Positions 53,748-63,699 are shown, numbered from the stretch's first letter. The stretch: 64,000 nt of DNA from Myxococcales bacterium (GCA_016706545.1 JADJJK010000016.1:1-64000), one strand, 5' to 3'. Numbers and translations: made by a program. Notes: generated from the sequence alone by a model not told the origin.

Positions 53748-54305
53748 TCACAGCTCCATGATCTCCTTCTCCTTGCCGCTGGAGATGTCGTCGATCATGG
53801 CCACGTATTTGTCCGTGAGGTCCTGCACCTTTTTCTCCCCGCCCTTGCGATCGTCCTCGGAGATCGCCTTGTCCTTCTCCGCGTCCTTGAGCATGTCCAT
53901 CGCGTCGCGACGCGCCGAGCGGACCGCCACCCGGGCTTCCTCGCTCTGCTTCTTGACGACCTTGGCCAGCTCCTTGCGCCGCTCCTGAGTCAGCGGCGGG
54001 ATCGGCAACCGCACGAGCTCCGAGTCGGACACCGGGTTTATCCCCAGATCGCTGGCGCGGATGGCCTTGTCGATCACCGGGACCATGGCCTTCTCCCACG
54101 GCTTGACCGTGATGAGCCGCGCGTCGACCACCTGCACCGTGGCCACCTGGTTCACAGGGGTCGGGGTGCCGTAGTAGTCGACCTTGATGCCATCGAGCAT
54201 CGCGGTGTTGGCGCGACCGGTGCGGATCTTCTGCAGATCGCGCTTGAAGGAGTCGATCGCCTTTTTCATGCCCTCTTCGGCTTCGCTGCTGATCTCGTCA
54301 ATCAT
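53748..54305 (-). CDS. frr: Ribosome recycling factor
   Basis: 185 residues, the standard length. RRF splits post-termination ribosomes with EF-G. MKKAIDSFKRDLQKIRTGRANTAML is the first helix signature; YYGTPTPVNQVATV and ITVKPWEKAM form the hinge and domain II. The gene follows pyrH on the same strand with a 49-base gap, the common bacterial order. The ATG at 54305 is preceded by GAGG. Confidence 0.98.
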   Translation of the reverse strand: MIDEISSEAEEGMKKAIDSFKRDLQKIRTGRANTAMLDGIKVDYYGTPTPVNQVATVQVVDARLITVKPWEKAMVPVIDKAIRASDLGINPVSDSELVRLPIPPLTQERRKELAKVVKKQSEEARVAVRSARRDAMDMLKDAEKDKAISEDDRKGGEKKVQDLTDKYVAMIDDISSGKEKEIMEL

Positions 54306-54354
54306 GAAAGGTTCCTCGCTGGAGGTGAGTTGGGCCGAAAATCGAAGCTGCGGG

Positions 54355-55113
54355 TCAGGCAAACGTGGTGGCGAGGTGGTCCTTGACGATCGTGGTGCCC
54401 ACCGGGTCACCACAGACCACCCGCTGGATATTGCCACGAGTCGTCATGTCGAACACCACGATGCCCATCTCGTTGTCACGACACAGCGCGAACGCGGTGG
54501 CGTCCATGACCTTGAGGTCCTGGCGCAATGCGTCGGTGAACCGCACCTGCAGGTAGCGGCGCGCGTCGGCGTGCTTGCGCGGATCCTTGTCGTACACGCC
54601 GTCGACCTTGGTCGCCTTGAGCAGGATGTCGGCGCCGATCTCCATGGCCCGCAGCGCGGCGGCCGTGTCGGTGGTGAAAAACGGGTTGCCGGTGCCAGCC
54701 GCAAAGATCACCACCCTGCCCTTCTCCAGGTGGCGCATCGCGCGCCGGCGGATGTACGGCTCGGCGAGCTGCTGGATATCGATGGCCGACATCACCCGCG
54801 TGGGCATGCCGCGCTTCTCGATGGCCTCCTGGAGCGACACCGCGTTCATCACCGTGGCCAGCATCCCGACGTAGTCCGCCGATGAGCGGTCCATGCCCTT
54901 GGCCGACTCCGAGACCCCGCGAAAGATGTTGCCGCCGCCGACCACCACCGCCAGCTCGACGCCGAGCCGCGCGGTCTCGACGATCTGGTCGGCCACCAGC
55001 GCCAGCACCTCGGGGTTGACGCCGTACGCGGCGTCGCCCATCAGGGCCTCGCCGGAGATCTTGAGCAGGACCCGCTTGTATGCGGGCCTGGGGCCCGCGC
55101 TTTTATCCGCCAT
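54355..55113 (-). CDS. pyrH: UMP kinase
   Basis: 252 residues. It phosphorylates UMP to UDP with ATP. KRVLLKISGEALMG at residue 13, VVVGGGNIFRG, DYVGMLATVMNA, GTGNPFFTTDTAAALRA and KVDGVYDKDPRKH are family signatures of the bacterial amino-acid-kinase fold. The first ten residues are extra. The start at 55113 fits the family N-terminus. It is upstream of frr in the usual pair; tsf and rpsB are not adjacent here. Confidence 0.98.
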   Translation of the reverse strand: MADKSAGPRPAYKRVLLKISGEALMGDAAYGVNPEVLALVADQIVETARLGVELAVVVGGGNIFRGVSESAKGMDRSSADYVGMLATVMNAVSLQEAIEKRGMPTRVMSAIDIQQLAEPYIRRRAMRHLEKGRVVIFAAGTGNPFFTTDTAAALRAMEIGADILLKATKVDGVYDKDPRKHADARRYLQVRFTDALRQDLKVMDATAFALCRDNEMGIVVFDMTTRGNIQRVVCGDPVGTTIVKDHLATTFA

Positions 55114-55189
55114 GCGGGGCCGGACTCTACCGCCCTCTCCTCGACAAGGAAAGCCGCTGGGCCGCTCAACCGCCCGCGCAGCCTGGCGC

Positions 55190-56284
55190 TCAGAACGCCA
55201 CGCGGCGCTGCCCCGCGTCCACCGCGCGCAAGAACCTGGACAGCCCGCGCACGTAGACCGCTTGATCGTCCCACATCGCCATGTGGCTACCGGCCGGGCA
55301 GAACAGATAGGAGCCATCCCGCACCTGCGTGGACACCCAGCGCATGTGCTCTGGGTCCATGGTGTCGTGGCCCGCGCCGATGACCAGCGTGGGCATGGAC
55401 AGCCTGGGCAGCTCGGCCTTGCGATCCCACTGCTCGAGCAAGCCGGAGGCGCCAAACTCGCTGGGGCCCTGCATGGAGACATAGATCTGCTTGTTGATGC
55501 GCGCGAACGATCGGTTCACAGCATCAGGCCAGACCGGCAACCGGCAGATGTGCTTGGCGTAGAAGTGCGGGACCAGGAGCTCCATGTACCGCGCGCTGTC
55601 GTATTCGCCGCGCGCCTCGATGAGCTTTATCTCGGCCACCACCGCCGGGTCCATGCCCTTGGCGAGCACGGTCTCCGCGTAGCGGTTGTAGTCGGGGATG
55701 CTCATCATCATGTTGGAGATGATGAGTCCCTTGAGATGCTGCGGATACTTGAGCGCGTACTCGGTGGCGAGGATGCCGCCCCAGGAGTGCCCCAGCAGGA
55801 AGAAGTTGTCCTTGCCCAGGCCCAGCGCGACCCGCACCTGCTCCACCTCGTCGACGAAGCGCTCCACCGTCCACAGCGAGGGATCGGTGGGGCTATCCGA
55901 GTACGCCGAGCCGAGCTGATCGTAGTAGATGAGCTCGATGCCCTCGGCGGCGAGCGGCGCCTCCAGCGCCTCGAAGTACTCGTGGGTGGCCCCGGGACCG
56001 CCGTGCAAGAGCAGGAGCCGGATCCGAGGATTTCTCCCGAAGCGCTTGGTCCACACCTCGAAGGTGCCCTTGGGGGTGACGATCGGGATCCGCCGAACCC
56101 CGGAGGCCTGTACCGAGGCCTGCCCCTCGGGATCCGGCGCGAAGTACGCGGCCAGCGAGCCCTGCGGCGCCGCGCCGCCGGAGCAGCCCACCGCCACCGC
56201 CGCGGCTACCAACATGGCCAGCGCGCGGCCTCTGGCCCACCACCACCGCGCCGGACGACGAAGCACGCTCTTTGGGGAGGTCAT
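55190..56284 (-). CDS. Proline iminopeptidase-like alpha/beta hydrolase lipoprotein
   Basis: 364 residues. The N-terminus (RRPARWWWARGRALAMLVAAAVAVGCSG) is a lipoprotein signal ending in VGC. The hydrolase follows: LLLLHGGPGATHEYFE (oxyanion HGGPG), FFLLGHSWGGILATEYALKYP (nucleophile Ser), GAGHDTMDP (Asp region) and AGSHMAMWDD (His). This is the peptidase S33/proline iminopeptidase pattern that removes N-terminal Pro from peptides. Lipid anchoring suggests surface or periplasmic peptide use. The ATG at 56284 starts the signal. Confidence 0.88.
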   Translation of the reverse strand: MTSPKSVLRRPARWWWARGRALAMLVAAAVAVGCSGGAAPQGSLAAYFAPDPEGQASVQASGVRRIPIVTPKGTFEVWTKRFGRNPRIRLLLLHGGPGATHEYFEALEAPLAAEGIELIYYDQLGSAYSDSPTDPSLWTVERFVDEVEQVRVALGLGKDNFFLLGHSWGGILATEYALKYPQHLKGLIISNMMMSIPDYNRYAETVLAKGMDPAVVAEIKLIEARGEYDSARYMELLVPHFYAKHICRLPVWPDAVNRSFARINKQIYVSMQGPSEFGASGLLEQWDRKAELPRLSMPTLVIGAGHDTMDPEHMRWVSTQVRDGSYLFCPAGSHMAMWDDQAVYVRGLSRFLRAVDAGQRRVAF

Positions 56285-56330
56285 GCCCGGCAGTATGCAC
56301 CAGCGCACGCCGGGCCAGCGCGGCCTGGTG

Positions 56331-56410
56331 CGCGCTCAGACAATCTCAGGCAATCTCAGGCGCGCTCACGCTCGCTCAGGCGCGCTCACGCACGCAGGCG
56401 CGCGCCTGCT
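56331..56410. repeat. CGCGCTCA(C/G)G tandem repeats between hydrolase and tyrS
   Basis: About eight decamer-like units (CGCGCTCAGA, CAATCTCAGG twice, CGCGCTCACG, CTCGCTCAGG, CGCGCTCACG). Read on the other strand they contain GAGCGC, the core of the other gap repeats. Confidence 0.75.
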
Positions 56411-56413
56411 CGC

Positions 56414-57691
56414 TCAGGCGGTGACCCGCACCAGGCGGTAGTCCTTGCGCCCGCCGCGCACCACCAGCAGCGACTCCGTGGCTAGCTGCGCCAGCGTCAC
56501 CTTGTGCTCCAGATCGGAGACGCGCACGTTGTTGACGTACGCGCCGCCCTGCTGCACCAGGCGCCGCGCCGCGCCCTTGGAGTCCACGACGGTGCGCGCC
56601 AAGAGGTCCACGATGCCCAGCCCGGCCTCCAGCTCGCTGCGCGCGATGTCCACCACCGGCATGATCGAGGCCAGGAGCGCCAGGTCGGCGTCGGTGAGGC
56701 CCTCCAGCGTGCCGCCGAACATCACCCGGCTGGCGGTCTCCACCTGCGCGGTGACCGGCGCCGAGTGAACCCACGACGTCATGGTGCGCGCCAGCTCGCG
56801 CTGCGCCAGCCGCTTGCTGCGATCGACGTCGTGCTCGCGGCACAGCTCGGCCAGCTCGTCGAGCGGGCGCAGCGAGAACAGGCGCAGGAGCCGCGGCGCG
56901 TCCTCGTCGCTGACGTTGAGGAAGTACTGGTAGAAGGCGTACGGCGAGGTACGCTCCGGGTCCAGCCACACCCGCTCGCCGGTGGAGGTCTTGCCCATCT
57001 TCTGGCCGGTGGAGTCCAAAAGCAGCGGCGCGGTCAGCCCGAACAGCTGCGGCCCGCCGATCTTGCGCGACAGCTCGCAGCCCGCGGTGATGTTGCCGTA
57101 CTGATCCGAGCCGCCCACCTGCAGCCGGCAGTCGAAGTTGCGCGACAGGTGGACGAAGTCGTACGCCTGCAAGAGCATGTACGAGAACTCGGTGTAGCTG
57201 ATGCCGCTGTCTCCCTCGAGGCGGCTGCGCACCGAGTCCTTGGCCATCATGTAGTTGATGGTCAGGTGCTTGCCAACGTCGCGCAGGAACTCCAGGTAAC
57301 CAAAGCCGCTCATCCAGTCCGCGTTGTTGACCAGCACCGCGCCGGTGGCGCCCTCCCCGAAGTCGAGGAACTGCCCCAGCTGGTGGCGGATGCCTGCCAC
57401 GTTCTCCGCCAGCGTGTCGGCGTCGAGCAGGTTGCGCTCCGCGCTCTTGCCGCCCGGGTCGCCGATCAGTCCGGTGGCACCGCCGACGAGCACGATGGGC
57501 CGGTGGCCTGCGCGCTGCAGCCGCATCTGCAGCATCATCGGCACCAGGTTGCCCACGTGCAGGCTCGACGCCGTCGGATCATACCCCGCGTACACGGACA
57601 CGATCTGCGAGCTCAGCAGCTCGGCCAGGCCAGGGCGATCAGTGACGTCGGCCAGCAGGCCGCGCAGGGGAAGCTCGTCGAGAATGTGCAT
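56414..57691 (-). CDS. tyrS: Tyrosyl-tRNA synthetase
   Basis: About 425 residues. It charges tRNA-Tyr. Class I signatures are YAGYDPTASSLHVGNLVPM (HIGH variant HVGN) and GQKMGKTSTG (KMSKS variant KMGKT). QVGGSDQYGNI contacts tyrosine. The C-terminal S4 RNA-binding domain reads AARRLVQQGGAYVNNVRVSDLEHKV. The ATG at 57691 (MHILDELPLRGLL) matches the family; 57712 is an alternative. Confidence 0.97.
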   Translation of the reverse strand: MHILDELPLRGLLADVTDRPGLAELLSSQIVSVYAGYDPTASSLHVGNLVPMMLQMRLQRAGHRPIVLVGGATGLIGDPGGKSAERNLLDADTLAENVAGIRHQLGQFLDFGEGATGAVLVNNADWMSGFGYLEFLRDVGKHLTINYMMAKDSVRSRLEGDSGISYTEFSYMLLQAYDFVHLSRNFDCRLQVGGSDQYGNITAGCELSRKIGGPQLFGLTAPLLLDSTGQKMGKTSTGERVWLDPERTSPYAFYQYFLNVSDEDAPRLLRLFSLRPLDELAELCREHDVDRSKRLAQRELARTMTSWVHSAPVTAQVETASRVMFGGTLEGLTDADLALLASIMPVVDIARSELEAGLGIVDLLARTVVDSKGAARRLVQQGGAYVNNVRVSDLEHKVTLAQLATESLLVVRGGRKDYRLVRVTA

Positions 57692-57765
57692 GGCCCGCGC
57701 AGCGTAGTCCATTGCGCCACGCCGTGCCAGCGCGCGCGGCGCAAGCGCCGAGCCAGCGCGCGGCG

Positions 57766-59709
57766 CTACTGCAGGTTGAAGATCTTGCGCAGCTTGCCGC
57801 CGGTCTGCGTCTCCGCGAAGCGCGCGTGCACGACGTTCGAAGAGACGCACACGCTCAGCCGCGGATCGGGAGAGGAGGTCACGGTGGCGGTCTTGACCTT
57901 GCCGGCGGGGGTGACCTCGATGAGCGTGTACACGAAGCCCTTGGCGCCGGAGCTGTTGGCGCAGGAGCGAACACGGCTCTCCACGGCGACCAGGCCGGCC
58001 TCGAAGGCGTGCTGGCTGAGCTTCTCGGGAAGCTCGACCGGCGCAGGCACCACCGCGGGCGCCACGACGACCTCGGGCTGCTTGGGCGCGCGTCGGCTTG
58101 CGTGCCTGCCGGTCTTCGAAGCGGCGCTCGCGGGCGAGGCTTCCTTCGCCGCTTCCTTCGCCGCCTCCGTCGTCGCCTCGGGCGCCGCTTCCTTCGCCGC
58201 CTCGGGCGCTGCTTCCTTCGTCGGCTCGGGCGCTGGTTCCTTCACGGCCTCGGGCGTCGCTTCGGCAGAGGCTGGGCGAAGCGGCGGCTGATCGGCCAAA
58301 GGTGGCGATGCGGGTGCGGGCGTCAGAGCCGACGCGGGCTCGGCCGACGACGGCCCCGTCGATGGGACGGCCCCCTGCGCGCTCGCCGCGGCCACCGTCT
58401 CCGCTGGCGCGGCGACCTTGCCTCCGCGGCCAAGCACCACGCCCGCGATCACCGCGGCGACCACCACCAGGCCGCCCGCGGCGACGGCGACCGCCTTGCT
58501 CTTGCTCGGCCTCGCCTGCGGCCCAGACATCGCGGCCCCGCTGCCGTGGCTCAAGGTGGTGGCGTTGACAGGGCCCGCTCCGCCCGGCGCCTGGTACCCG
58601 GGCCCCGTCTGGCCCGGCGCCCGGGCGCCGTACGGCGGCGTGAGGCCCTGCGGGGCGAGCGCCGGCCCGGTGCCACGCCCGGTGCCCGGTCCAGTGCCAT
58701 GACCCGTGCCGGGCGCAAGGCCATACCCCGGTCCAGTGCCATGACCCGTGCCCGGCCCCGTGCCAAAGCTCGGCGGCGCTCCGGCCGCGGAGCCGTAGCC
58801 CGGCACCGGCAGGTGCATCGTCGGCGCAAACGCCCGCTGGTTCGAGCCCAGCTCACTTAGCGCCGCCGCCAGCTCTTCTGCCGACTGCGGCCGTTGCGCT
58901 GGCTGCTTGGCCAGGAGCCGCTGCGCCAATGCGTCCACCTCCGGCGGCACCGCCGGGGCAAACGTGGACAGCGGCGGGGGCGCCACGTGCAGGTGCGCGC
59001 CCATCAGCTCGCCAAAGCCCTCGGCCACGAACGGCGGTCGACCGCCGATCAGCTCGTACAGGATGCACCCCAGCGAGTACAGATCGGCCCGGGCGTCCAC
59101 CACCCCCGAGCCGCGGCACTGCTCCGGCGACATGTACTGTGGCGAGCCCATCACCGTCTTGGTGCTGGTCAGGTGCATCCCCTGGCCAAGCCCGTCACTG
59201 GACAGCTTGGCGATGCCAAAATCCAGGAGCTTCACCCGCTCGCCGCTCGCGGTCTCCGCGTCCGGAACCAGGTAGATGTTGTCGGGCTTGAGATCGCGAT
59301 GCACGATACCGGCGCGGTGGGCGGGCGCGAGCGCGCTGGCGATCTGACGAGCGATGTGCAGCGCCTGCGGCACCGGCAGGCAGCGAAAGCGGCGCAGCCG
59401 CGCCGACAGCGACTCGCCCTCCAGCAGCTCCATGACCAGGTAGGCGCTGCCGTCCACGTGATAGCCAAAGTCGTAGATCTCGACGATGCCTGGGCTCTTG
59501 ATCGCGCTGGCGGCGCGAGCCTCGTTGAAGAAGCGAGTCACCATCTCCTGGTTGGCGGACAGCTCGCGGCGCAGCACCTTGAGCGCCGCGCGACGACCCA
59601 GCATGGTGTGCTCGGCCAGATACACAGAGCCCATGCCCCCGTTGCCGATCTCGTGCCGCACCACATAGCTGCCTATCGTGGTGCCTTGTAGCGATCCCGC
59701 CGTCATCAT
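57766..59709 (-). CDS. Ser/Thr protein kinase with central TM segment and periplasmic AgmX/PglI-type domain
   Basis: 647 residues. The kinase domain (10-280) is complete: YVVRHEIGNGGMGSVYLAE, AALKVL, HRDLKPDNIYL, DFGIAKL, GSPQYMSPEQC. A GTGPGTGHG-type low-complexity linker (about 320-390) leads to a transmembrane segment (VAVAAGGLVVVAAVIAGVVLG, near 430). The periplasmic side has a Glu/Ala/Lys repeat (KEAAPEAA units) and a C-terminal domain with a Cys pair (VRSCANSSG…LSVCVSS) and VTPAGKV, resembling the C-terminal domain of AgmX/PglI-type proteins. It probably senses an envelope signal. Confidence 0.92.
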   Translation of the reverse strand: MMTAGSLQGTTIGSYVVRHEIGNGGMGSVYLAEHTMLGRRAALKVLRRELSANQEMVTRFFNEARAASAIKSPGIVEIYDFGYHVDGSAYLVMELLEGESLSARLRRFRCLPVPQALHIARQIASALAPAHRAGIVHRDLKPDNIYLVPDAETASGERVKLLDFGIAKLSSDGLGQGMHLTSTKTVMGSPQYMSPEQCRGSGVVDARADLYSLGCILYELIGGRPPFVAEGFGELMGAHLHVAPPPLSTFAPAVPPEVDALAQRLLAKQPAQRPQSAEELAAALSELGSNQRAFAPTMHLPVPGYGSAAGAPPSFGTGPGTGHGTGPGYGLAPGTGHGTGPGTGRGTGPALAPQGLTPPYGARAPGQTGPGYQAPGGAGPVNATTLSHGSGAAMSGPQARPSKSKAVAVAAGGLVVVAAVIAGVVLGRGGKVAAPAETVAAASAQGAVPSTGPSSAEPASALTPAPASPPLADQPPLRPASAEATPEAVKEPAPEPTKEAAPEAAKEAAPEATTEAAKEAAKEASPASAASKTGRHASRRAPKQPEVVVAPAVVPAPVELPEKLSQHAFEAGLVAVESRVRSCANSSGAKGFVYTLIEVTPAGKVKTATVTSSPDPRLSVCVSSNVVHARFAETQTGGKLRKIFNLQ

Positions 59710-59780
59710 GTCGCCATGATAGCGAGTTCCAGAGGCTGCCGATCGGCAAACCGGACCTCGCGCGCTGGCGCTGGCCCAGC

Positions 59781-59805
59781 AAAAAAGGGCCCCTCGCGGG
59801 GCCCT
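59781..59805 (-). terminator. Intrinsic terminator of the large TonB receptor gene
   Basis: GGGCCCC (59787-59793), loop TCGC, GGGGCCC (59798-59804), with an A run at 59781-59786 that is T6 on the minus strand. It lies 47 bases beyond the receptor stop codon. A TCTTCCTT run on the plus side may make it partly bidirectional. Confidence 0.88.
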
Positions 59806-59851
59806 CTTCCTTGCTCACCCAAGGTCGGGTGAACTGCGCTAGCTCAGCTTT

Positions 59852-62800
59852 TTAGAACTGCTGCGACATACGGGCGTACACGAAGCGGCCCATGTAATCG
59901 TAGGAGCTCGAGTCCGAGTCGCCAGCGAAGCCAGAGTAGATGACCGGCGGATCCTGGTCGAGCACGTTGTTCATGCCGATACCCAGGGTGGTCACGCCCG
60001 CCTTGCTCTTCATGGAGTAGCCCGCGAAGATGTCAGCGGTCAGGCTGGTGTCGACGGTGCGGACGTTGATCTCGCGCGCCATCTGGTCTTCCGGGGTGTT
60101 GTCCACGCCGTCGCCATCGGCGTCCGGCTTGGCCAGGGCGTTGCAGCCGCCGAAGTCCTCGTTGCACTCATCGTAGCTACCCACGAAGCGCAGGTTGAAG
60201 CCGGCAGAGATGCCGTCCTTGGCCCAGGTCGTGGTGAAGTTGGTCTTGAGCGCCGGGAACACGCCGAAGTCGTAGTTGCCCTTGGCCACGAGCGCCTCTT
60301 CGCCAGCCAGCAGGCTGTCGATGTCGTAGTCGAGCAGGTAGGTGCCCTCGAACGAGTGGCGCATGCGACCGAACGAGTACTGGTGGTCGTACGCGAGGGA
60401 GAAGTCGATGCCAGAGGTCTTGGTGCCACCGACGTTGTCGGTCACGTCGTCGATGTAGTCGATCTGGAAGTTCGACGGGTTACGCTTGACCTTGGCGCAG
60501 GACTCCTGGTTGCCACGCTGGTAGCAGTTGGCCAGGATGACGCCGGCGCCCAGCGACTGGATGGTGCCTTCGATGTCGACGTTGAAGTAGTCGACCGTCA
60601 GCGCCAGGCCCTTGAGCATCGGGGGCTCCACCACGATACCGCCGGTGAGGACGTTGGCGGTCTCTTCCTGCAGGTTCGGGTTACCGCCGACCCTGGAGCG
60701 CTGCTGGGTCAGGCCGAAGATCGAGTCGCGGGGCACACCCTCGCGGTCACACTGCGCCTGGACGACGTCAGAGATCGGGCCGTTGTCGGCATCGCAAGGA
60801 TCCGGAACCGCGGGGAAGCTGTCCGCGTTGCCGGAGAACAGCTCGCCGATGTTCGGCGCGCGGAAGGCGGTGGAGTACGTGCCGCGGAACGACACGCCGC
60901 CGAGCGTGCGGAACAGACCGCCAGCCTTCCAGGTCAGGCCCGAGCCGAAGTTCGAGTAGTCGAACATGCGGGCGGCCAGGTTGAGCTCGAGCCACTGCAC
61001 CGCGCCCTTGCCAACCACCGGAACGGCGGACAGCTCGGCGTAGCCTTCCTTGACGGTGTACGCGCCGTCCGTCGGCTCCTGGGCGTTGCCCGTGGTGTCG
61101 CCGGTGGAGGTCAGCGGATCAGGGGTGGCGCCGCCGGCCTCACGACGATAGTCCGCGCCAACGGCCAGGGCGATGTCGCCGCCCCAGGGGGTGCGCGCCA
61201 GGCGGCCGTGCAAGGTGCCGAGGACGGTCTGCTGGCGGTTGTAGCCAGTAGACACGCCGGTGAAGGTCACGTACTTGATCATCTCCGGGGTGATGGCCTT
61301 GGCGTCGGCGCCGGACATCACGTTCATCGGGACGCAGCCGTCGATGGTGTCGGTGGGGGTGCCGCAGCGAGCAACGCCATTGGCGTCGAAGAAGCTGGGG
61401 CCAAGCGCGCTGGCCAGGCGGCTGACGATGAGGTTACCCTCGTTGCGCTGGGTGGCCTGGGTGCGACCGAAGTTGAAGGACAGCTCCCACTTCCAGTCCG
61501 CCAGGCCCGGGATGGACTCCGGCACGGTGCCGTCGAGGCCGGTGACGAAGCGGAAGGTGTCGATGTTCTGCAGCGAGCGGCGCGGGCCGAACTCGACGAG
61601 GCGGCGGCGGTAGTCGATGACGTCCGCGCCGATCGGGTTGTACACGCTGGCGCCGCTGATGCGGATGCCGGCGGTGGTGGTGAACAGCGGCTCCGGCGCC
61701 AGGCGCTGGTCCGACTTGCGGTTGATGTAGCTACCCTCGAAGAAGGCGCGGACCGAGTCCGTGACCTTGTACGTACCGGTGGTGAACACGTTGTAGCGCT
61801 CAGACGGCGTGTACAGGTAGTTCTCCGGCTGGTAGTTGTACAGGTCGGCCGGGGACGCGAACGGGACCCAGGCGTTGCCCTCGCGGCGGCAAGCCGGGAT
61901 GGGGCGACCGTTGCTGCCGATGCCGCAGATGTCACGCGCGCCGCCAGCGACGCTGGTGCTGAGGCGGCCGTTGGGCGTGGCAGACGAGCCGCTGGGGATG
62001 ACCTCGAGCTCCTCGTAGTCCCACACCTTGTCGACGGTGGAGTACTCGCGGTCGCCGGCGAACACCGGCTCCTGGTTCTGGTAGCCGGCGGCGAACATCA
62101 CGTTGCCGCGCTTGTTCGAGGTGCCGGTCACCAAGCTCATGTCGTAGCCAAAGCCGTCGCCGCGGGTGGACGTACCCGTGTAGATGGTGGCCTCGCTGCC
62201 GTTCATGTCCTGGCGGGTGATGATGTTGACCACGCCGCCGATCGCGTCAGAGCCGTAGATCGCGGAGGCGCCGTCCTTGAGGACCTCGACGCGCTCGATC
62301 ACGGCCAGCGGGATCGCGTTGATGTCGACCGAGGCATCGGCGCCAGTACCGCCCGGCACCACGCGGCGACCGTTGATCAGGGTCAGCGTGCGGTTGCTGC
62401 CCAGGCCGCGCAGGTTGATGCGGGTCGAGCCGTCGCCGCCGTTGTTGGCCTGCGCGTTGATGCCGTTGGACTGCGCGGGCAGGTTCTGGAGGATGTCACC
62501 GACCGTGGCGAGACCGGCGGTCTCGAGGTCGGCCTTGTCCACCACGGAGACCGGAGCGACCGTGGTCAGCTCCTTGCGCTCGATCGCCGAGCCGGTGACG
62601 AGGATGATCTCGCCCTCGCCTTCGGCAGTGGCCTCGGCCTCAGCCTCGGCCAGCGCGGCGAGCTCTTCGTCGCTGAGGGTGGGCGCCGGCGGGGCCGGGG
62701 CCGGCTCCGGAACCGCCACGATGGTGGAGGTCAGAGCGATCTTGGCCGAGCTGTCGGCGGCGGCCACGGTGACCGACGAGGGGTTGTGATCAGCAGCGCT

Positions 62801-63295
62801 GATGTCGAGGATCAGATCGGCGACGGCCATGTCCTTGAGGACGAAGAGGCCGTCCGCGTCGGTCTGCGCCGTGATCTCGGTGCCCTGCACCTTGATCGTG
62901 GCGTTGGCGAGGCCCGCGCCGGTCGCGCTGTCGCGGACGAGCACGGTCACGGTGCGCAGGGGAGCCGGCGGAGGCGGAGCGACCTTGGTGAGCGTCACCG
63001 CGAAGACGGTGGCCGTGCGGCCAGCCTTCACAGGCACCTCGACGGGATTGAAGCCCTCGGCGCTGACCTGAACGACCAGGTCGGTCACCGGGACCTTGGC
63101 CAACGTGAAGGTGCCGTCGGCACCTGACGTGGCCGTGAGCGGTTTGTCCTTGATCTGGATGGTCGCTCCTGCGACCCCGCCGCCATCTGTGATGACGACG
63201 CCAGTAAGGTTTCGCGTGGCCTGAGCCATTGCGGCCCCGCTCCACGCAAGTAGCAGTGAGATCACTGCAAGTGAACAAGCCAATCGCAATCTCAT
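59852..63295 (-). CDS. Large TonB-dependent receptor with two N-terminal carboxypeptidase-regulatory-like domains
   Basis: 1147 residues. The signal peptide ends in GAAMAQ. Two regulatory-like beta-sandwich domains follow (TRNLTGVVITDGGGVAGATIQIKDKP; TVTVLVRDSATGAGLANATIKVQG). Then a Pro/Glu/Ala-rich linker, and the plug: ELTTVAPVSVVDKADLETAGLATVGDILQNLP, RINLRGLGSNRTLTLINGRRV, IERVEVLKDGASAIYGSDAIGGVVNIITR. The barrel ends in RFVYARMSQQF with terminal Phe. This is the type common in polymer-degrading bacteria (SusC-like/CarbPep). GAGG precedes the ATG at 63295. Confidence 0.94.
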   Translation of the reverse strand: MRLRLACSLAVISLLLAWSGAAMAQATRNLTGVVITDGGGVAGATIQIKDKPLTATSGADGTFTLAKVPVTDLVVQVSAEGFNPVEVPVKAGRTATVFAVTLTKVAPPPPAPLRTVTVLVRDSATGAGLANATIKVQGTEITAQTDADGLFVLKDMAVADLILDISAADHNPSSVTVAAADSSAKIALTSTIVAVPEPAPAPPAPTLSDEELAALAEAEAEATAEGEGEIILVTGSAIERKELTTVAPVSVVDKADLETAGLATVGDILQNLPAQSNGINAQANNGGDGSTRINLRGLGSNRTLTLINGRRVVPGGTGADASVDINAIPLAVIERVEVLKDGASAIYGSDAIGGVVNIITRQDMNGSEATIYTGTSTRGDGFGYDMSLVTGTSNKRGNVMFAAGYQNQEPVFAGDREYSTVDKVWDYEELEVIPSGSSATPNGRLSTSVAGGARDICGIGSNGRPIPACRREGNAWVPFASPADLYNYQPENYLYTPSERYNVFTTGTYKVTDSVRAFFEGSYINRKSDQRLAPEPLFTTTAGIRISGASVYNPIGADVIDYRRRLVEFGPRRSLQNIDTFRFVTGLDGTVPESIPGLADWKWELSFNFGRTQATQRNEGNLIVSRLASALGPSFFDANGVARCGTPTDTIDGCVPMNVMSGADAKAITPEMIKYVTFTGVSTGYNRQQTVLGTLHGRLARTPWGGDIALAVGADYRREAGGATPDPLTSTGDTTGNAQEPTDGAYTVKEGYAELSAVPVVGKGAVQWLELNLAARMFDYSNFGSGLTWKAGGLFRTLGGVSFRGTYSTAFRAPNIGELFSGNADSFPAVPDPCDADNGPISDVVQAQCDREGVPRDSIFGLTQQRSRVGGNPNLQEETANVLTGGIVVEPPMLKGLALTVDYFNVDIEGTIQSLGAGVILANCYQRGNQESCAKVKRNPSNFQIDYIDDVTDNVGGTKTSGIDFSLAYDHQYSFGRMRHSFEGTYLLDYDIDSLLAGEEALVAKGNYDFGVFPALKTNFTTTWAKDGISAGFNLRFVGSYDECNEDFGGCNALAKPDADGDGVDNTPEDQMAREINVRTVDTSLTADIFAGYSMKSKAGVTTLGIGMNNVLDQDPPVIYSGFAGDSDSSSYDYMGRFVYARMSQQF

Positions 63296-63699
63296 GTGGG
63301 CCTCCCTTGGTCCGGTCTGCATTCTTCCACCACGGCTCGTTGATGAGCAAGGTGAAGGGGACATGACTTCACGCGCGAAAGTCGTCGCAGGCTCGTTCCT
63401 GCGAGGCGAAGCTCCAGCGTGCGCAGCGGTCATACGGGAGAACACTTCTCATTGCGCGTCCTCTGACGCGATACGTACCGCCTGACCCCTGATGGCAATT
63501 TGTTAGGGGGTGCGTGCCGCGGGACACAGCCAAATGTCGCAGGTAGCCCCGTTTTTAGAGACTTTTATGTGTCGATTTTGGCAAGGAAAGTTAGCCGGTT
63601 ATGTTCAAAACCGTAACGTTAGCAACACATTGAAATCACGTGAGGTAACGCACTGATGCGTCAACGCCTCAGAAATGGCTACAGATCTCTCCACCTTCC
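63296..63699. other. AT-richer leader and promoter region of the TonB receptor
   Basis: About 400 bases with no gene, noticeably less GC-rich between 63490 and 63700. The receptor promoter (minus strand) should be here; a TTGCCA near 63577 is a possible -35 without a convincing -10. The palindrome TAACGTTA lies near 63613-63620. No riboswitch family was recognised. Confidence 0.55.

Noticed and set aside
60356..63127. A 923-codon open frame on the plus strand opposite the TonB receptor
   Set aside because: The minus strand encodes a complete receptor; the plus translation is low-complexity and without motifs.
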